Positions 36,716-45,553 of a DNA stretch of 64,000 nt are shown here, piece by piece. Under the pieces are notes generated by a model that saw only the letters and a program-made list of their open reading frames with translations, had not been told where the DNA came from and did no database searches. Numbering within the stretch: position 1 is the first letter of the stretch; every line of letters starts with the position of its first letter. The stretch is from an uncultured delta proteobacterium. Its GTDB lineage: Bacteria > Desulfobacterota > Desulfovibrionia > Desulfovibrionales > Desulfovibrionaceae. The position numbers and the translations under genes were made by a program. Location: positions 1 to 64,000 of the forward strand of contig CAIMRY010000005.1 in NCBI GenBank assembly GCA_903843965.1, in the 5' to 3' direction.

Positions 36716-37457
36716 CGCCCCCTCCACCCTCCCCATCGTCGACATCCGCCACGTGAGCAAGTCCTTTGGCGCGCTCAAGGCCCTGAACAACGTCTCCATG
36801 TCCATGAGCCTGGGCGAAAAGGTCGTCATCATCGGCCCCTCGGGCTCGGGCAAGAGCACGCTTCTGCGCTCCATCAACAAGCTGGAGACCGTGGACAGCG
36901 GCACCATCATCGTGGACGGCCTGGACATCAACGCCCCCGCCACGGACATAAACAAGCTGCGCATGGAGCTCGGCATGGTCTTCCAGAGCTTCAACCTCTT
37001 CCCGCACAAGACCGTGTTGGAGAATCTGACCCTGGCCCCCATGAAGCTCAAGGGCATGAGCCGGGCCGAGGCCGACGAGATGGGCCTGAAGCTGCTGGAC
37101 AAGGTCGGCATCATGGAAAAGGCCCACGTGTACCCGTCCAAGCTCTCCGGCGGGCAGCAGCAGCGCGTGGCCATCGCCCGGGCGCTGGCCATGTCGCCCA
37201 AGATCATGCTCTTTGACGAGCCCACCCGCGCGCTCGACCCCGAGATGATCGGCGAGGTGCTCGACGTCATGGTCACCCTGGCCCGCGAGGGCATGACCAT
37301 GGCCGTGGTGACCCACGAGATGGGCTTTGCCCGCGAGGTGGCCGACCGCGTGGTCTTCATGGACCACGGCGGCATCATCGAGGAAGGCACGCCCGAGCAC
37401 TTCTTCAAGAGCCCGGAGCACGACCGCACCAAGCTCTTCTTAAGCCAGATCCTGTAG
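36702..37457 (+). CDS. Amino-acid ABC transporter ATP-binding protein (GlnQ type)
   Basis: This 251-aa ATPase has Walker [11 protein letters not shown]-loop [12 protein letters not shown], signature [16 protein letters not shown], Walker B IMLFDEP and the switch histidine in VVTHEMGFA. The D-loop reads [10 protein letters not shown], where most homologues have Ser instead of Arg. It energises the permease encoded just upstream. A terminator follows at 37483-37511. Confidence 0.96.
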   Translation: MSATSAPSTLPIVDIRHVSKSFGALKALNNVSMSMSLGEKVVIIGPSGSGKSTLLRSINKLETVDSGTIIVDGLDINAPATDINKLRMELGMVFQSFNLFPHKTVLENLTLAPMKLKGMSRAEADEMGLKLLDKVGIMEKAHVYPSKLSGGQQQRVAIARALAMSPKIMLFDEPTRALDPEMIGEVLDVMVTLAREGMTMAVVTHEMGFAREVADRVVFMDHGGIIEEGTPEHFFKSPEHDRTKLFLSQIL

Positions 37458-37482
37458 GCCCCGGCCTCCTGTGAACCCGGTC

Positions 37483-37511
37483 AAGGCCGTCTCCCCGGAG
37501 GCGGCCTTTTT
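37483..37511 (+). terminator. Rho-independent terminator of the amino-acid transporter operon
   Basis: AAGGCCG (37483-37489) pairs with CGGCCTT (37502-37508), and a TTTTT tract ends at 37511. Confidence 0.85.
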
Positions 37512-37546
37512 CATTCCCCCCCGCGCCTTCTCCGAGCGACTTCTCC

Positions 37547-37606
37547 GTGCTTCTTCCCCGTGCTTCTTCCCCGTGCTTCTTCCCCGTGCTTCTTCCCCTT
37601 GCTTCC
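37547..37606. repeat. Tandem 13-bp repeat (GTGCTTCTTCCCC), four copies plus a partial
   Basis: Perfect units begin at 37547, 37560, 37573 and 37586, with a partial copy to 37606. The array lies between the transporter terminator and the ribosome site of the next lipoprotein gene; no gene covers it. Confidence 0.95.
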
Positions 37607-37651
37607 AGGGGCCCGGAAAGCTAGAACTCCGGCTCAACACCGGAGGCATTC

Positions 37652-39229
37652 ATGCGCATCTCGGCCTGCATCCACACCCGGCCCGCCGCCCTTATCCTGG
37701 CCCTGACCCTGCTTGGCCCCGCCCTTTCGGGCTGCGGGCTGGAGCTGCGCCCCGCGCCAGAAACCACTGCGGCCGCCAGCCCAACCGCCCCCATGGCCGC
37801 CACAGCCGCACCCATGGCCAACGCCACCGCCGTGGCCGCCGCCCAGCCCACCCAACCGCTAACGCCCGCCCAGCACGCGCAAATCGTGGCCCGCCGCCTG
37901 AGCGTGCTCGTCAACGACACCGACCCGGCCTCCCCGGAATGGGCGCGGCTGCGCGCGGACCTGGTCCAGAACTCCTCGGCTCCTGCATACTCCGGCGGCC
38001 TGTCCCTGCCCGGCGACCTGCGCCTGGCCATAAGCCGCGTGGCGGCCTTCAACCCGCCGCAGCTGCGCGAGCGCTGGCAGCGCCACCAGCAGGCCCTGGA
38101 CAACGCTGCGACCCTCTACGCCGAGCACCCGCCCGTGGACACCGACGCCCTGAAGGGCGCCAAGGTGCTGCGCCGGCTTGGCCCGGCCCTGTACCTGGTG
38201 CGCCTGCCCGGCGGCGACACGGCCTTTTTCTCCACCCCCCTGAGCGCCCGCAGGCTCAAGGTCGGCAAAAGCCTGAGCGGCATCCCGGTGGTGGAGCGGC
38301 CCCGGTCCCAGGCGGACAAGGCCTCCGGCGATCTGGTGGACGAGCTGGCCGATTCGGCCCGGACCTTTGTGGCCATACCCAAACAGGAGGCGCGCCGGAT
38401 CAAGGACGAGCACGCTCCCGTGCTGGCGCGGCTGAAGGAGCTGGAGGCCGAGCGCGACCGGTTCAAGCGCTCCATCGACGACGACCTGGCCAGCCTGGAC
38501 GCCCTGGCCCGGGACGTGAACGCCGTCATCTGCCCGCGCCTGCTGGGCCTGGGCGGCGGCTTCGGCTCGTACGGCGCTGGCGCGCCCCACGCTCGGCTCG
38601 TGCGCAAGGTCAAGCGCCTGTCGCACACTTACAGCCCCAGGCAGTACTACCGCTACACCCTGCCCGTCACCGGCCAGATGCAGCTGGACGCAACCCTGTC
38701 CGCCTACATCGCGGAACGCAAAAGGGAGGTCCAGGACCTGCTGCGCGCTGTGGGCGTGGGGCAGGGCCACTTCCGGGCCAATGTGGACCTCGTGGCCTTC
38801 AAAAGCTTCACGGCCTCGCCGGGGCTTTTGTCCGTGCGCTTCGAGGCCAGCCGCGACACCGGCGGCGCGCACCCCAACCAGAGCTTCGCCTCCTTTGTGT
38901 TCGACGTGGAGAACCAGCGCGTGCTGGGCCTGGCCGACCTGTTCAAGGACCTCCCGGCGGCGCTTAGCCTGCTCTCGGAGCTGGCCGCGCGGCGCATGGA
39001 GCTGGTGCTGGACGGGCATGTGCTCCCGGAGGGGGTGGAGCCCAAGGCCGAGAATTTCGCGGTCTTCGTCATTGACGGCCAGGACCTGGTGTTCAGCTTC
39101 GCACCATACCAAATGGCGAGCTACGCCGACGGCCCGCAGACCCTGCGCGTGCCGCTGTGCCACCCGCGCCTCTTGCCGCTCTTGTCTCCCCGGCTGGTGC
39201 AGCTCCTAGGCGCGCGACCAGGGCAGTAG
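37652..39229 (+). CDS. Lipoprotein with C-terminal RsiV/DUF3298-like domain
   Basis: This 525-aa protein has a lipobox ALSGC (about residue 28), an Ala/Pro/Thr-rich linker (35-70), an unassigned central region with a coiled coil (about 245-290), and a C-terminal region (about 375-515) matching the DUF3298/RsiV fold. Clues to that fold are SFASFVFDVENQRVLGLADLF, MELVL and NFAVFVIDGQDLVFSFAPYQ followed by YADGPQTLRVPL. RsiV domains bind lysozyme in some Firmicutes, but this protein is not an anti-sigma factor by layout; its job is unknown. ATG 37652 follows GGAGG. Confidence 0.75.
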   Translation: MRISACIHTRPAALILALTLLGPALSGCGLELRPAPETTAAASPTAPMAATAAPMANATAVAAAQPTQPLTPAQHAQIVARRLSVLVNDTDPASPEWARLRADLVQNSSAPAYSGGLSLPGDLRLAISRVAAFNPPQLRERWQRHQQALDNAATLYAEHPPVDTDALKGAKVLRRLGPALYLVRLPGGDTAFFSTPLSARRLKVGKSLSGIPVVERPRSQADKASGDLVDELADSARTFVAIPKQEARRIKDEHAPVLARLKELEAERDRFKRSIDDDLASLDALARDVNAVICPRLLGLGGGFGSYGAGAPHARLVRKVKRLSHTYSPRQYYRYTLPVTGQMQLDATLSAYIAERKREVQDLLRAVGVGQGHFRANVDLVAFKSFTASPGLLSVRFEASRDTGGAHPNQSFASFVFDVENQRVLGLADLFKDLPAALSLLSELAARRMELVLDGHVLPEGVEPKAENFAVFVIDGQDLVFSFAPYQMASYADGPQTLRVPLCHPRLLPLLSPRLVQLLGARPGQ

Positions 39230-39336
39230 GGCGGGCGGGCCGCAGCCCCAGATTCCATTTGATTTGCACGCCAATACGCATTGACCGCTCGGCGCGGCTC
39301 TGGCAAGGGGGAGTATCCGTTTCCTGGAGGCTCCCC

Positions 39337-40254
39337 TTGCGCCGCAAAACACTCCTCTTCTCCCTCGTCTGTCTGGTTCTGTTGTGTGCCCAGCCTGTTC
39401 TGGCGGAATCACTTGAGGATGCTCAGGCTGCGACTTCCCGTGGGGATTACGCCACTGCCCTCAAGATATTAAGGCCTCTTGCGGAACAGGGGGACGCAAA
39501 GGCCCAGTACCGACTCGCGGCCATGTATCACAATGGGCAAGGTGTCACGAGTGATGCCATAGAATCAGCTAAGTGGTGTCGTAAGTCAGCTGAACTTGGG
39601 TATGCCGTAGCACAAGACACTATTGGAAGTTCATATGAAGATGGTATTGGAGTCAAGAAAGACATTGTTGAAGCTGTAAAGTGGTTTCGCAAGGCGGCAG
39701 ATCAAGGTGATCCAGAAGCACAGTACAACCTTGGACGTTTGCACGAAACTGGAAAAGGTGTTCCAAAGGATCTCACTGAATCATCAAGAATGTACAGAAT
39801 GGCCGCAGAGCAAGCGCACACCCACGCTCAATGTGCTCTTGGCTCATTGTATATTCTTGGAGATGGTGTTCAACAAGATTATATAGAAGCAATAAAATGG
39901 CTCAGCATGGCGTCAACTAATGGTGACGCATGGGCTCAGTTCAGTCTTGCCCTCATGTACCGCAGCGGCGTAGTCCCACAAAACCATACTGAAGCTGGAA
40001 AGTGGATGACCAAGGCAGCAGAGCAAGGCCTCCCTGCCGCCCAGCACAATCTGGGAGCCATGTATGCCACCGGGCAAGGCGTCCCCCGGGACTACGCACA
40101 GGCATTGATGTGGTTCACCCTAGCCGCCAATAACGGCGACACTGGGGCGAAAAAGAATTGTGACAAGATCACGGCGCAAATGACCCCCGACCAAATCGCC
40201 AAGGCCCAGCAAATGGCGCGCGAGTGGAAACCGAAGACGGCGCAGCAGCCCTAG
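39337..40254 (+). CDS. Sel1-repeat (TPR-like) exported protein
   Basis: This 305-aa protein has a signal peptide (ends about PVLAE) and six to seven Sel1 repeats of about 36 residues, each of the form AxxxLGxxYxxGxGVxxDxxEAxKWxxKAAxQGdxxA. Such scaffolds mediate protein contacts. It starts with TTG at 39337, supported by TGGAGG six bases upstream; there is no ATG at that place. The central part, 39500-40000, is clearly AT-richer than everything around it and uses codons (AGA, ATA, TTA) rare in the neighbours, suggesting recent transfer or an acquired repeat block. Confidence 0.85.
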   Translation: MRRKTLLFSLVCLVLLCAQPVLAESLEDAQAATSRGDYATALKILRPLAEQGDAKAQYRLAAMYHNGQGVTSDAIESAKWCRKSAELGYAVAQDTIGSSYEDGIGVKKDIVEAVKWFRKAADQGDPEAQYNLGRLHETGKGVPKDLTESSRMYRMAAEQAHTHAQCALGSLYILGDGVQQDYIEAIKWLSMASTNGDAWAQFSLALMYRSGVVPQNHTEAGKWMTKAAEQGLPAAQHNLGAMYATGQGVPRDYAQALMWFTLAANNGDTGAKKNCDKITAQMTPDQIAKAQQMAREWKPKTAQQP

Positions 40255-40260
40255 CGCCCC

Positions 40261-41349
40261 CTACTTGCGGCGGCGGCCCTCGGCGTCCGCAGCCTTGAGG
40301 GCGGAAAGAACCAAGTCCGGGGAGACCTCCACCGGTTCATTGTGGATGCTCTCGCCCTCGGCGCAGCTCTTTTCGGCCACGCGGCGCAGGTCCAGGTCCG
40401 CAACCCCCGCAAGCCCCAGATCGGCAAAGGTGGTGGGCAGGCCCAAGGCCTCACACAGGGCGTACACCTCATCCATGAGCGCAAGGGGCTTGTCCGTGAG
40501 GAACAGCGAGGCCAGCACGCCAAAGGCCACCTTTTCGCCGTGGAACAGGTGGTGCACCTGGGGCAGGGCCGTCAGCCCGTTATGGATGGCGTGGGCCGCG
40601 CCCAGGCCGCCGCTCTCGAAGCCCAGGCCGCTGAGCAGGGTGTTGGCCTCGACCACCCGCTCCAGGGCCGGGGTGACCACCTGGGCCTCGCAGGCCGTCA
40701 GCGCGGCGCGGCCCCAGTCCCGCACGGTCTCGTAGCACAGCCGGGCCAGGGCGTGGGCGGTCATGGAGCCCACGTCGCCCGCGATGTTCTGCCCACGGCT
40801 GAGGCGGCAGGACTCCGCCTCGAACCAGGTGGCCAAAGCGTCGCCCATGCCCGAGGCCAGAAACCGGGCCGGGGCCAGGGCGATGACCCGGGTGTCCACC
40901 AGGACCAGGTCCGGGTTGCGGGGCAGCAGGTCGGCCCGCTGGAACACGCCCTCCGGCGAGTAGACCACGCAGACCGAGCTGCAGGGCGCGTCCGTGGAGG
41001 CGATGGTGGGAGCCACGGCCACGGGGAGCCCGGCGCGGGCGGCCACGGCCTTGGCCGCGTCGAGCGTCTTGCCCCCGCCGATGGCGGTGATGGCCTGGGC
41101 CCCGAAGTCCTGGGCCGCAGCCAGCAGCCGCTTGATCTCCTGGTCCGTGCATTCCCGGCCAAAGCGCTCCACATGCACGGTCCCGGCCTGGCCCAGTCCG
41201 GGCAGCAGGGGCGGCAGCAGGTGCTCCAAGGGGTGCGGGGAACAGATCAGAAAATGCCGTTTTCCCAGGCGGGCCAGCTCCCCGCCCAGGCGGGACAAGG
41301 CCCCGGCCCCCTGCACATAGCGCCCGGGAAACAATGTGGTGCTGATCAT
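40261..41349 (-). CDS. gldA: Glycerol dehydrogenase (iron-containing ADH fold)
   Basis: This 362-aa enzyme matches GldA in length and motifs: the NAD-binding IGGGKTLDAAKAVA (residues 90-103) and metal ligands D170 (ASGMGDALATWFEA), H253 (GAAHAIHNGL) and H270 (HLFHGEKVAFG). It oxidises glycerol to dihydroxyacetone with NAD+, although relatives act on other polyols. The ATG at 41349 follows GGAGG. It is convergent with the Sel1 gene, only six bases apart, and no dihydroxyacetone kinase is adjacent. Confidence 0.93.
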   Translation of the reverse strand: MISTTLFPGRYVQGAGALSRLGGELARLGKRHFLICSPHPLEHLLPPLLPGLGQAGTVHVERFGRECTDQEIKRLLAAAQDFGAQAITAIGGGKTLDAAKAVAARAGLPVAVAPTIASTDAPCSSVCVVYSPEGVFQRADLLPRNPDLVLVDTRVIALAPARFLASGMGDALATWFEAESCRLSRGQNIAGDVGSMTAHALARLCYETVRDWGRAALTACEAQVVTPALERVVEANTLLSGLGFESGGLGAAHAIHNGLTALPQVHHLFHGEKVAFGVLASLFLTDKPLALMDEVYALCEALGLPTTFADLGLAGVADLDLRRVAEKSCAEGESIHNEPVEVSPDLVLSALKAADAEGRRRK

Positions 41350-41487
41350 GCCTGCCTCCTGTGCCCTGGGCGGAGTCCATCCGCCGCTGGCCGCTTACGA
41401 TGCACGGTTTCCGCAACTGCGCCCCTAAGCCGACGAAGCCGCCCCACAGCGGAGCGCAAGGCCCCTGCCGGGCCTGTCGCCCTCTGT

Positions 41488-41530
41488 CTACCGGCTCTCT
41501 GGCTACCGGCTCTCTGGCTACCGGCCCTCT
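41488..41530. repeat. Tandem 15-bp repeat overlapping a stop codon
   Basis: Two perfect CTACCGGCTCTCTGG units (41488-41502, 41503-41517) are followed by a third partial unit whose CTA is the stop codon of the small membrane protein gene on the minus strand. Confidence 0.9.
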
Positions 41531-41766
41531 TTGCGGTCGTTCATGTTCTTCATGGTCACGCCCGCCAGGCACCCGGCCAAAAGGCCCAGGCCCACGGCCC
41601 GGCCCATGTCCATCAAAAACCACCCGGCAATGGCCCCCAGCGACCCGCCCAGGATGATGCCGCGCGCCATGTAATTGAGCGTTCCGGCGAAGCGCTTGTC
41701 CGCTGGGGTAAATTCCTCGTTTTGCGGCTGTGCCGTGTCCTTGTCCTTCCTGGCGCTCTTGCCCAT
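41518..41766 (-). CDS. Small Gly-rich membrane protein, unknown function
   Basis: This 82-aa product has a polar N-terminus (GKSARKDKDTAQP) and two hydrophobic segments with Gly-zipper spacing (ARGIILGGSLGAIAGWFLM and GLGLLAGCLAGV). The ATG at 41766 has GGAGGG upstream; an upstream in-frame start is less likely. The layout recalls AtpI-like or glycine-zipper proteins but no family is assigned. It lies upstream of gldA with a 168-base gap that contains a 15-bp tandem repeat. Confidence 0.6.
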   Translation of the reverse strand: MGKSARKDKDTAQPQNEEFTPADKRFAGTLNYMARGIILGGSLGAIAGWFLMDMGRAVGLGLLAGCLAGVTMKNMNDRKEGR

Positions 41767-41875
41767 GGGTGCCCTCCCGCGATGTGCGTGCCCGCATTGA
41801 ACCACAAATCCGCAGCGGACTCAACCCCGACCTGGAATCTATAAATCATTGATGGCAAAGACTTCACAATACCAC

Positions 41876-41904
41876 TTGACATCGACTTTCAATATCACTA
41901 CATC
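41876..41904 (+). promoter_or_regulatory. feo promoter with Fur-box-like palindrome
   Basis: TTGACA (41876-41881) and TACATC (41899-41904), separated by 17 bases, make a plausible -35/-10. Overlapping them, the 17-mer 41876-41892 (TTGACATCGACTTTCAA) is palindromic at its ends and agrees at most positions with the WTGAAAATNATTTTCAW Fur motif reported, as I recall, for Desulfovibrio. Iron repression of feo would follow. Confidence 0.55.
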
Positions 41905-41953
41905 TCTCCTCGACGGCGCCGGTCCGCGTGGACGCGCCAAAAGGAGATAAATC

Positions 41954-42175
41954 ATGTGGCAAAACATTCTCGTCATCACCATCGTCGCCGTGACAGCGGC
42001 CCTTGTAGGCTGGAACTTCTACAGGAAGCTCACGGGCAAGGCTTCGTGCTGCGGCGGCTGCTCGGCGTCGGGGTCCACGTGCTGCGGCGACAACCGCAGT
42101 GGAAACACAAGCGGCCCGCCAGCGGCGACTCCCTTGCACCCGCTGAAGGGAACCGGCTGCGGCTGCGGGCGCTAA
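41954..42175 (+). CDS. FeoB-associated Cys-rich membrane protein
   Basis: This 73-aa protein has one N-terminal membrane helix (ILVITIVAVTAALVGWNFY) followed by a short Cys-rich tail with CCGGC, TCCG and CGCG. Small proteins of this make-up (FeoB-associated Cys-rich, FeoC-like position) sit beside feoAB in many anaerobes and may handle iron or redox during Fe2+ uptake. ATG 41954 has AAGGAG upstream. It is the first gene of the feo operon. Confidence 0.85.
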   Translation: MWQNILVITIVAVTAALVGWNFYRKLTGKASCCGGCSASGSTCCGDNRSGNTSGPPAATPLHPLKGTGCGCGR

Positions 42176-42236
42176 TCCCGGCGGCCCATCCCAACAGGTT
42201 CAGCCTCGACCAGCACACACCGACAAGGAAACACAC

Positions 42237-42479
42237 GTGAATAATTGCATCACCCTGCGCCAGGCGCAGGTCAATCAGAAGCTGCGCATCTGCTCCGTGG
42301 GAGCTCAGGGCGAGTTGGGCCGCAGGATACGCGACATGGGGCTCATGCCCGGCGTGGAGGTGACGGTGGTCGGCAAGGCCCCCTTGCGCGACCCCGTGGC
42401 CCTGCGGCTGCGGGACTTCACCCTGGCCCTGCGCAACAGCGAAGCCGACCACATCGTGGTCGAACCTGTGGAGGGCTAG
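42237..42479 (+). CDS. feoA: Ferrous iron transport protein A
   Basis: This 80-aa SH3-like protein has the FeoA pattern GAQGELGRRIRDMGLMPGVEVTVVGKAPLRDPVALRLRDFTLALR (given in outline; it spans residues 22-66). It modulates FeoB. The start is GTG at 42237 with AAGGAA upstream. Its TAG is directly followed by the ATG of feoB. Confidence 0.94.
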   Translation: MNNCITLRQAQVNQKLRICSVGAQGELGRRIRDMGLMPGVEVTVVGKAPLRDPVALRLRDFTLALRNSEADHIVVEPVEG

Positions 42480-44690
42480 ATGGAAACCCTCGTGCAAGAG
42501 CACAGCATGACCATCGGCCTGTCCGGCAACCCAAACTGCGGCAAAACCACCATGTTCAACGCCCTCACCGGCTCGCACCAGCATGTGGGCAACTGGCCGG
42601 GCGTCACGGTGGTGACCAAGATGGGGCACGCCGTTGTCGCGGGCGCGGGCGGCGGGGTGGAGGTCGACATTGTGGACCTGCCCGGCACCTATTCCCTCAC
42701 CGCCTATTCCGAGGAGGAGAAGGCCGCGCGCAACTTCCTCATCAAAACACGGCCTGCGGCGGTCATTGACGTGCTCAACGCCGACGCCCTGGAGCGCAAC
42801 CTTTACCTGGCCGTGCAGATCATGGAGCTGGGCGTGCCGCTGGTGCTGGCCCTGAACATGATGGACGAGGTGCGCAATCACGGCAAGGACATCGACACAA
42901 AGCTCTTGACCGAGCTCACCGGCTGCCCGGCCATCGAGACCGTGGCGCGCTCCGGCCAGGGCAAGCTGTGCCTTCTGGAGGCGGCCTACGGCCTGGCCAA
43001 GGAGCGAGCTGGCCGCTGGAAGCCCCTGCACATCTCCTACGGGCCGGACCTGGACCCGGTGCTGGACGAGATGGAGGCCATCATCTCCAAGGCCGGGGAA
43101 CTGGCCGGGGAGGTGCCGCCCAGGTGGGTGGGCATCAAGATCCTGGAGGGCGACGAATCCATCACCCGCCGCTGCCGCGAGGCCGACCCCGAGGCCGCCG
43201 CACGGCTGGAGGCCCTGGCGGCGAAGGTGGCGGCGCACCTGGCCAAGACCCTGCGCGCCGCGCCGGACGCCATCATCGCCGACTACCGCTACGGCTACAT
43301 CGCGGGCATCACGCGGCAGGTGGTGCGCTACCCCAAGGTCGACGCCGAACGCATCCGCATGTCCGACCGCATGGACCAGGTGCTCACGCACCAGCTGGCC
43401 GGGCCGCTGGCCATGGCGCTCATCATCTACCTGGTCTACATCCTGACCTTCAAGGCCGGGAAGCTGCCCATGGAGCTGGTGCAAGGGGCCTTTGCCTGGC
43501 TGGGCAAGACTGCGGAGGCGGCCATGCCCGGCGGCCTGCTGCGCTCGCTGGTGGTCTCCGGGATCATCGCGGGCGTGGGCGGGGTGCTGGGCTTCGTGCC
43601 GCTGATCATGATCATGTTCTTCCTCATCGCCGCCCTGGAGGACTCCGGCTACGTGGCGCGCATGGCCTACATGCTCGACCGCGTGTTCCGCATCTTCGGC
43701 CTGCACGGCACCAGCGTGCTGCCGTTCATCGTGGCCGGGGGCATCGCGGGCGGCTGCGCCGTGCCCGGCTGCATGGCCACCCGCGCGCTCCGCAGCCCCA
43801 AGGAGAAGCTGGCCACCCTGCTGGTCACTCCGTTCATGACCTGCGGGGCCAAGGTGCCGGTGTTTCTGATGCTGGCCGCAGCCTTCTTCCCCGGCTCCGA
43901 GGCCGGGGTCATGTCCCTGGTGACGCTCACGGCCTGGGTCGCGGCCCTGCTGGTGGCCAAGCTTTTGCGCAGCACCGTGGTCAAGGGCGCGAGCACGCCT
44001 TTTGTCATGGAGCTGCCGCCCTACCGCATGCCGACCTTGAGCGGCCTGTGCATCCACACCTGGGAACGCTCCTGGGACTACATGCGCAAGGCCGGCACCA
44101 CCATCCTGGCCATCTCCGTGCTGCTCTGGGCGGCCATGACCTTCCCCGGCCTGCCAGCGGACCGCGCCAGCGCCTTTGACGCCAGGGCGGCGGGCGTGCA
44201 GGAGCGGATCGCTGCGGCCACGGCCCAGGGCCAGCAAATCCCGGAGCTTGAGGACGCCCTGAAGGAGGTGGCCGCGCAGCGCTCCGAGGAGGCGCTCAAG
44301 GCCTCCGCCGCTGGCCGGGCCGGGGTGGCCCTGGAAGCCGTGAGCCGCCTGGCGGGCTTCAACTGGCGCGTGAACATCGCGCTGGTTGGCGGGCTGGCGG
44401 CCAAGGAGGTCATCGTGTCCACCCTGGGCACGGCCTATTCCCTGGGCGAGGTCGACGCCGAGGACGCCGCGCCCCTGTCACGGCTGCTGGCCCAGGACCC
44501 GACCTTTTCCAAGGCTGCGGCCCTGGCCTTGATCATCTTCGTCATCCTCTACGCGCCCTGCTCCGTGACCATGGTCACCATGGCCCGCGAGTCCAGCTGG
44601 AAGTGGGCGGCCTTTGCCATGACCTTCAACACCGGCCTGGCCTTTGTGGCCGCCGTGGCCGTGTTCCAAACCGCCCGGCTGTTCAGCTAG
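42480..44690 (+). CDS. feoB: Ferrous iron transporter B
   Basis: This 736-aa inner-membrane Fe2+ transporter has an N-terminal G domain with G1 GNPNCGKTT (residues 16-24), G3 DLPGTYSL and G4 NMMDE. The GDI/helical region (about 170-270) precedes two Gate/FeoB_C blocks of membrane helices, including the conserved Cys in GGCAVPGCMATR and PFMTCGAKVPVF. The C-terminal GGLAAKEVIVSTLGTAYS and ILYAPCSVT complete the family signature. The stop of feoA and the start of feoB abut, so translation is coupled. A terminator follows. Confidence 0.97.
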   Translation: METLVQEHSMTIGLSGNPNCGKTTMFNALTGSHQHVGNWPGVTVVTKMGHAVVAGAGGGVEVDIVDLPGTYSLTAYSEEEKAARNFLIKTRPAAVIDVLNADALERNLYLAVQIMELGVPLVLALNMMDEVRNHGKDIDTKLLTELTGCPAIETVARSGQGKLCLLEAAYGLAKERAGRWKPLHISYGPDLDPVLDEMEAIISKAGELAGEVPPRWVGIKILEGDESITRRCREADPEAAARLEALAAKVAAHLAKTLRAAPDAIIADYRYGYIAGITRQVVRYPKVDAERIRMSDRMDQVLTHQLAGPLAMALIIYLVYILTFKAGKLPMELVQGAFAWLGKTAEAAMPGGLLRSLVVSGIIAGVGGVLGFVPLIMIMFFLIAALEDSGYVARMAYMLDRVFRIFGLHGTSVLPFIVAGGIAGGCAVPGCMATRALRSPKEKLATLLVTPFMTCGAKVPVFLMLAAAFFPGSEAGVMSLVTLTAWVAALLVAKLLRSTVVKGASTPFVMELPPYRMPTLSGLCIHTWERSWDYMRKAGTTILAISVLLWAAMTFPGLPADRASAFDARAAGVQERIAAATAQGQQIPELEDALKEVAAQRSEEALKASAAGRAGVALEAVSRLAGFNWRVNIALVGGLAAKEVIVSTLGTAYSLGEVDAEDAAPLSRLLAQDPTFSKAAALALIIFVILYAPCSVTMVTMARESSWKWAAFAMTFNTGLAFVAAVAVFQTARLFS

Positions 44691-44740
44691 ACGCAACAGG
44701 AACAGCCTCCCCTCGCAACACTCCTCCTCCCCCTCCAACA

Positions 44741-44780
44741 GGAACCCCGACGGTCGCAAGGCCGCCGGGGTTCCCCTTCT
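44741..44780 (+). terminator. Terminator of the feo operon
   Basis: GGAACCCC (44741-44748) pairs with GGGGTTCC (44767-44774), with internal GG/CC pairs, followed by CCTTCT. It lies 50 bases past feoB. Confidence 0.75.
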
Positions 44781-44981
44781 AGCTGCCCGCAGTCTGGGCC
44801 CAGGCTTCCCTTTCGCGGCCAAAACGACTATCCTTGCCGCGCATGCTCGACAGCACCAACTTTGCAAAAGCCTCCGCCGTCATCGGCGCTGGTTTGGCCA
44901 CTGGCCTGGGCCCCAGCAAGGGGCGTCGGCCCATGGCCGGGCTCGCCCTGGGGCTTCCGGCCACGGGCCTGCCCGTCTTCC

Positions 44982-45017
44982 GCCCTACGCGCCCTACGCG
45001 CCCTGCGCGCCCTGCGC
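44982..45017. repeat. Tandem 9-bp repeat (GCCCTACGC / GCCCTGCGC), four copies
   Basis: Units begin at 44982, 44991, 45000 and 45009; the first two are identical and the last two share one change. The array lies in the roughly 300-base gap before ridA, where no gene was supported. Confidence 0.85.
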
Positions 45018-45087
45018 CGCAACCGGCAGGCAGCCAGCCATGGCCCATTCTGGCGCGCATCCCCGCACCCTGAACCAAGGAGCATTC

Positions 45088-45474
45088 ATGTCACCCGAGC
45101 CAAAGATCATCCAGACCGCCAACGCCCCGGCCGCCATCGGCCCCTATTCCCAGGCCGTGACCCATGGCGGGTTGGTGTTCTTGAGCGGCCAGCTGGGCAT
45201 CGACCCGACCACGGGCGTGATCCCCGAGGACTTCGCCGCGCAGGCCAGGCAGGCCCTGGACAACGTGCGCACCGTGGTCGAGGCCGCCGGGTCGAGCCTC
45301 ACGCGCGTGCTCTCGGTGGACGTGTTCCTGATCGACATGGGCCGCTTCGGCCAGTTCAACGAAATTTACAGCGGCTATTTCAGCACGCACAAGCCCGCCC
45401 GTGCGGCCGTGGCCGTGGCTGCGCTCCCGCGCGAGGCCCAGGTGGAAGTGCGCGTGGTGGCGGCCCTGGCCTAA
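45088..45474 (+). CDS. ridA: RidA family 2-iminobutanoate/2-iminopropanoate deaminase
   Basis: This 128-aa trimer-forming enzyme hydrolyses reactive enamine/imine intermediates released by PLP enzymes. The family pattern is intact: APAAIGPYSQAV, LSGQLGIDP, QARQALDNVRTVVEAAG and the catalytic Arg in KPARAAVAV. The ATG at 45088 follows AAGGAG. It is convergent with the HesB-like gene. Confidence 0.95.
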   Translation: MSPEPKIIQTANAPAAIGPYSQAVTHGGLVFLSGQLGIDPTTGVIPEDFAAQARQALDNVRTVVEAAGSSLTRVLSVDVFLIDMGRFGQFNEIYSGYFSTHKPARAAVAVAALPREAQVEVRVVAALA

Positions 45475-45485
45475 GGCGCGCGCGC

Positions 45486-45519
45486 AAAAAAGGCGGCGTC
45501 CTTTGTGTCGGACGCCGCC
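45486..45519 (-). terminator. Terminator of the Cys-type HesB-like gene
   Basis: GGCGGCGTCC/GGACGCCGCC is a perfect 10-bp stem; on the minus strand it is followed by six U (AAAAAA at 45486-45491 on the plus strand). Confidence 0.9.
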
Positions 45520-45553
45520 TGTGCGGCGTTCAGTGAAGGTTCGCCGGAGCGGT

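Noticed and set aside
44834-45073. 79-codon frame before ridA
   Set aside because: No ribosome site, Pro/Arg/Ala composition driven by the GC-rich 9-bp repeat, and no similarity noticed.
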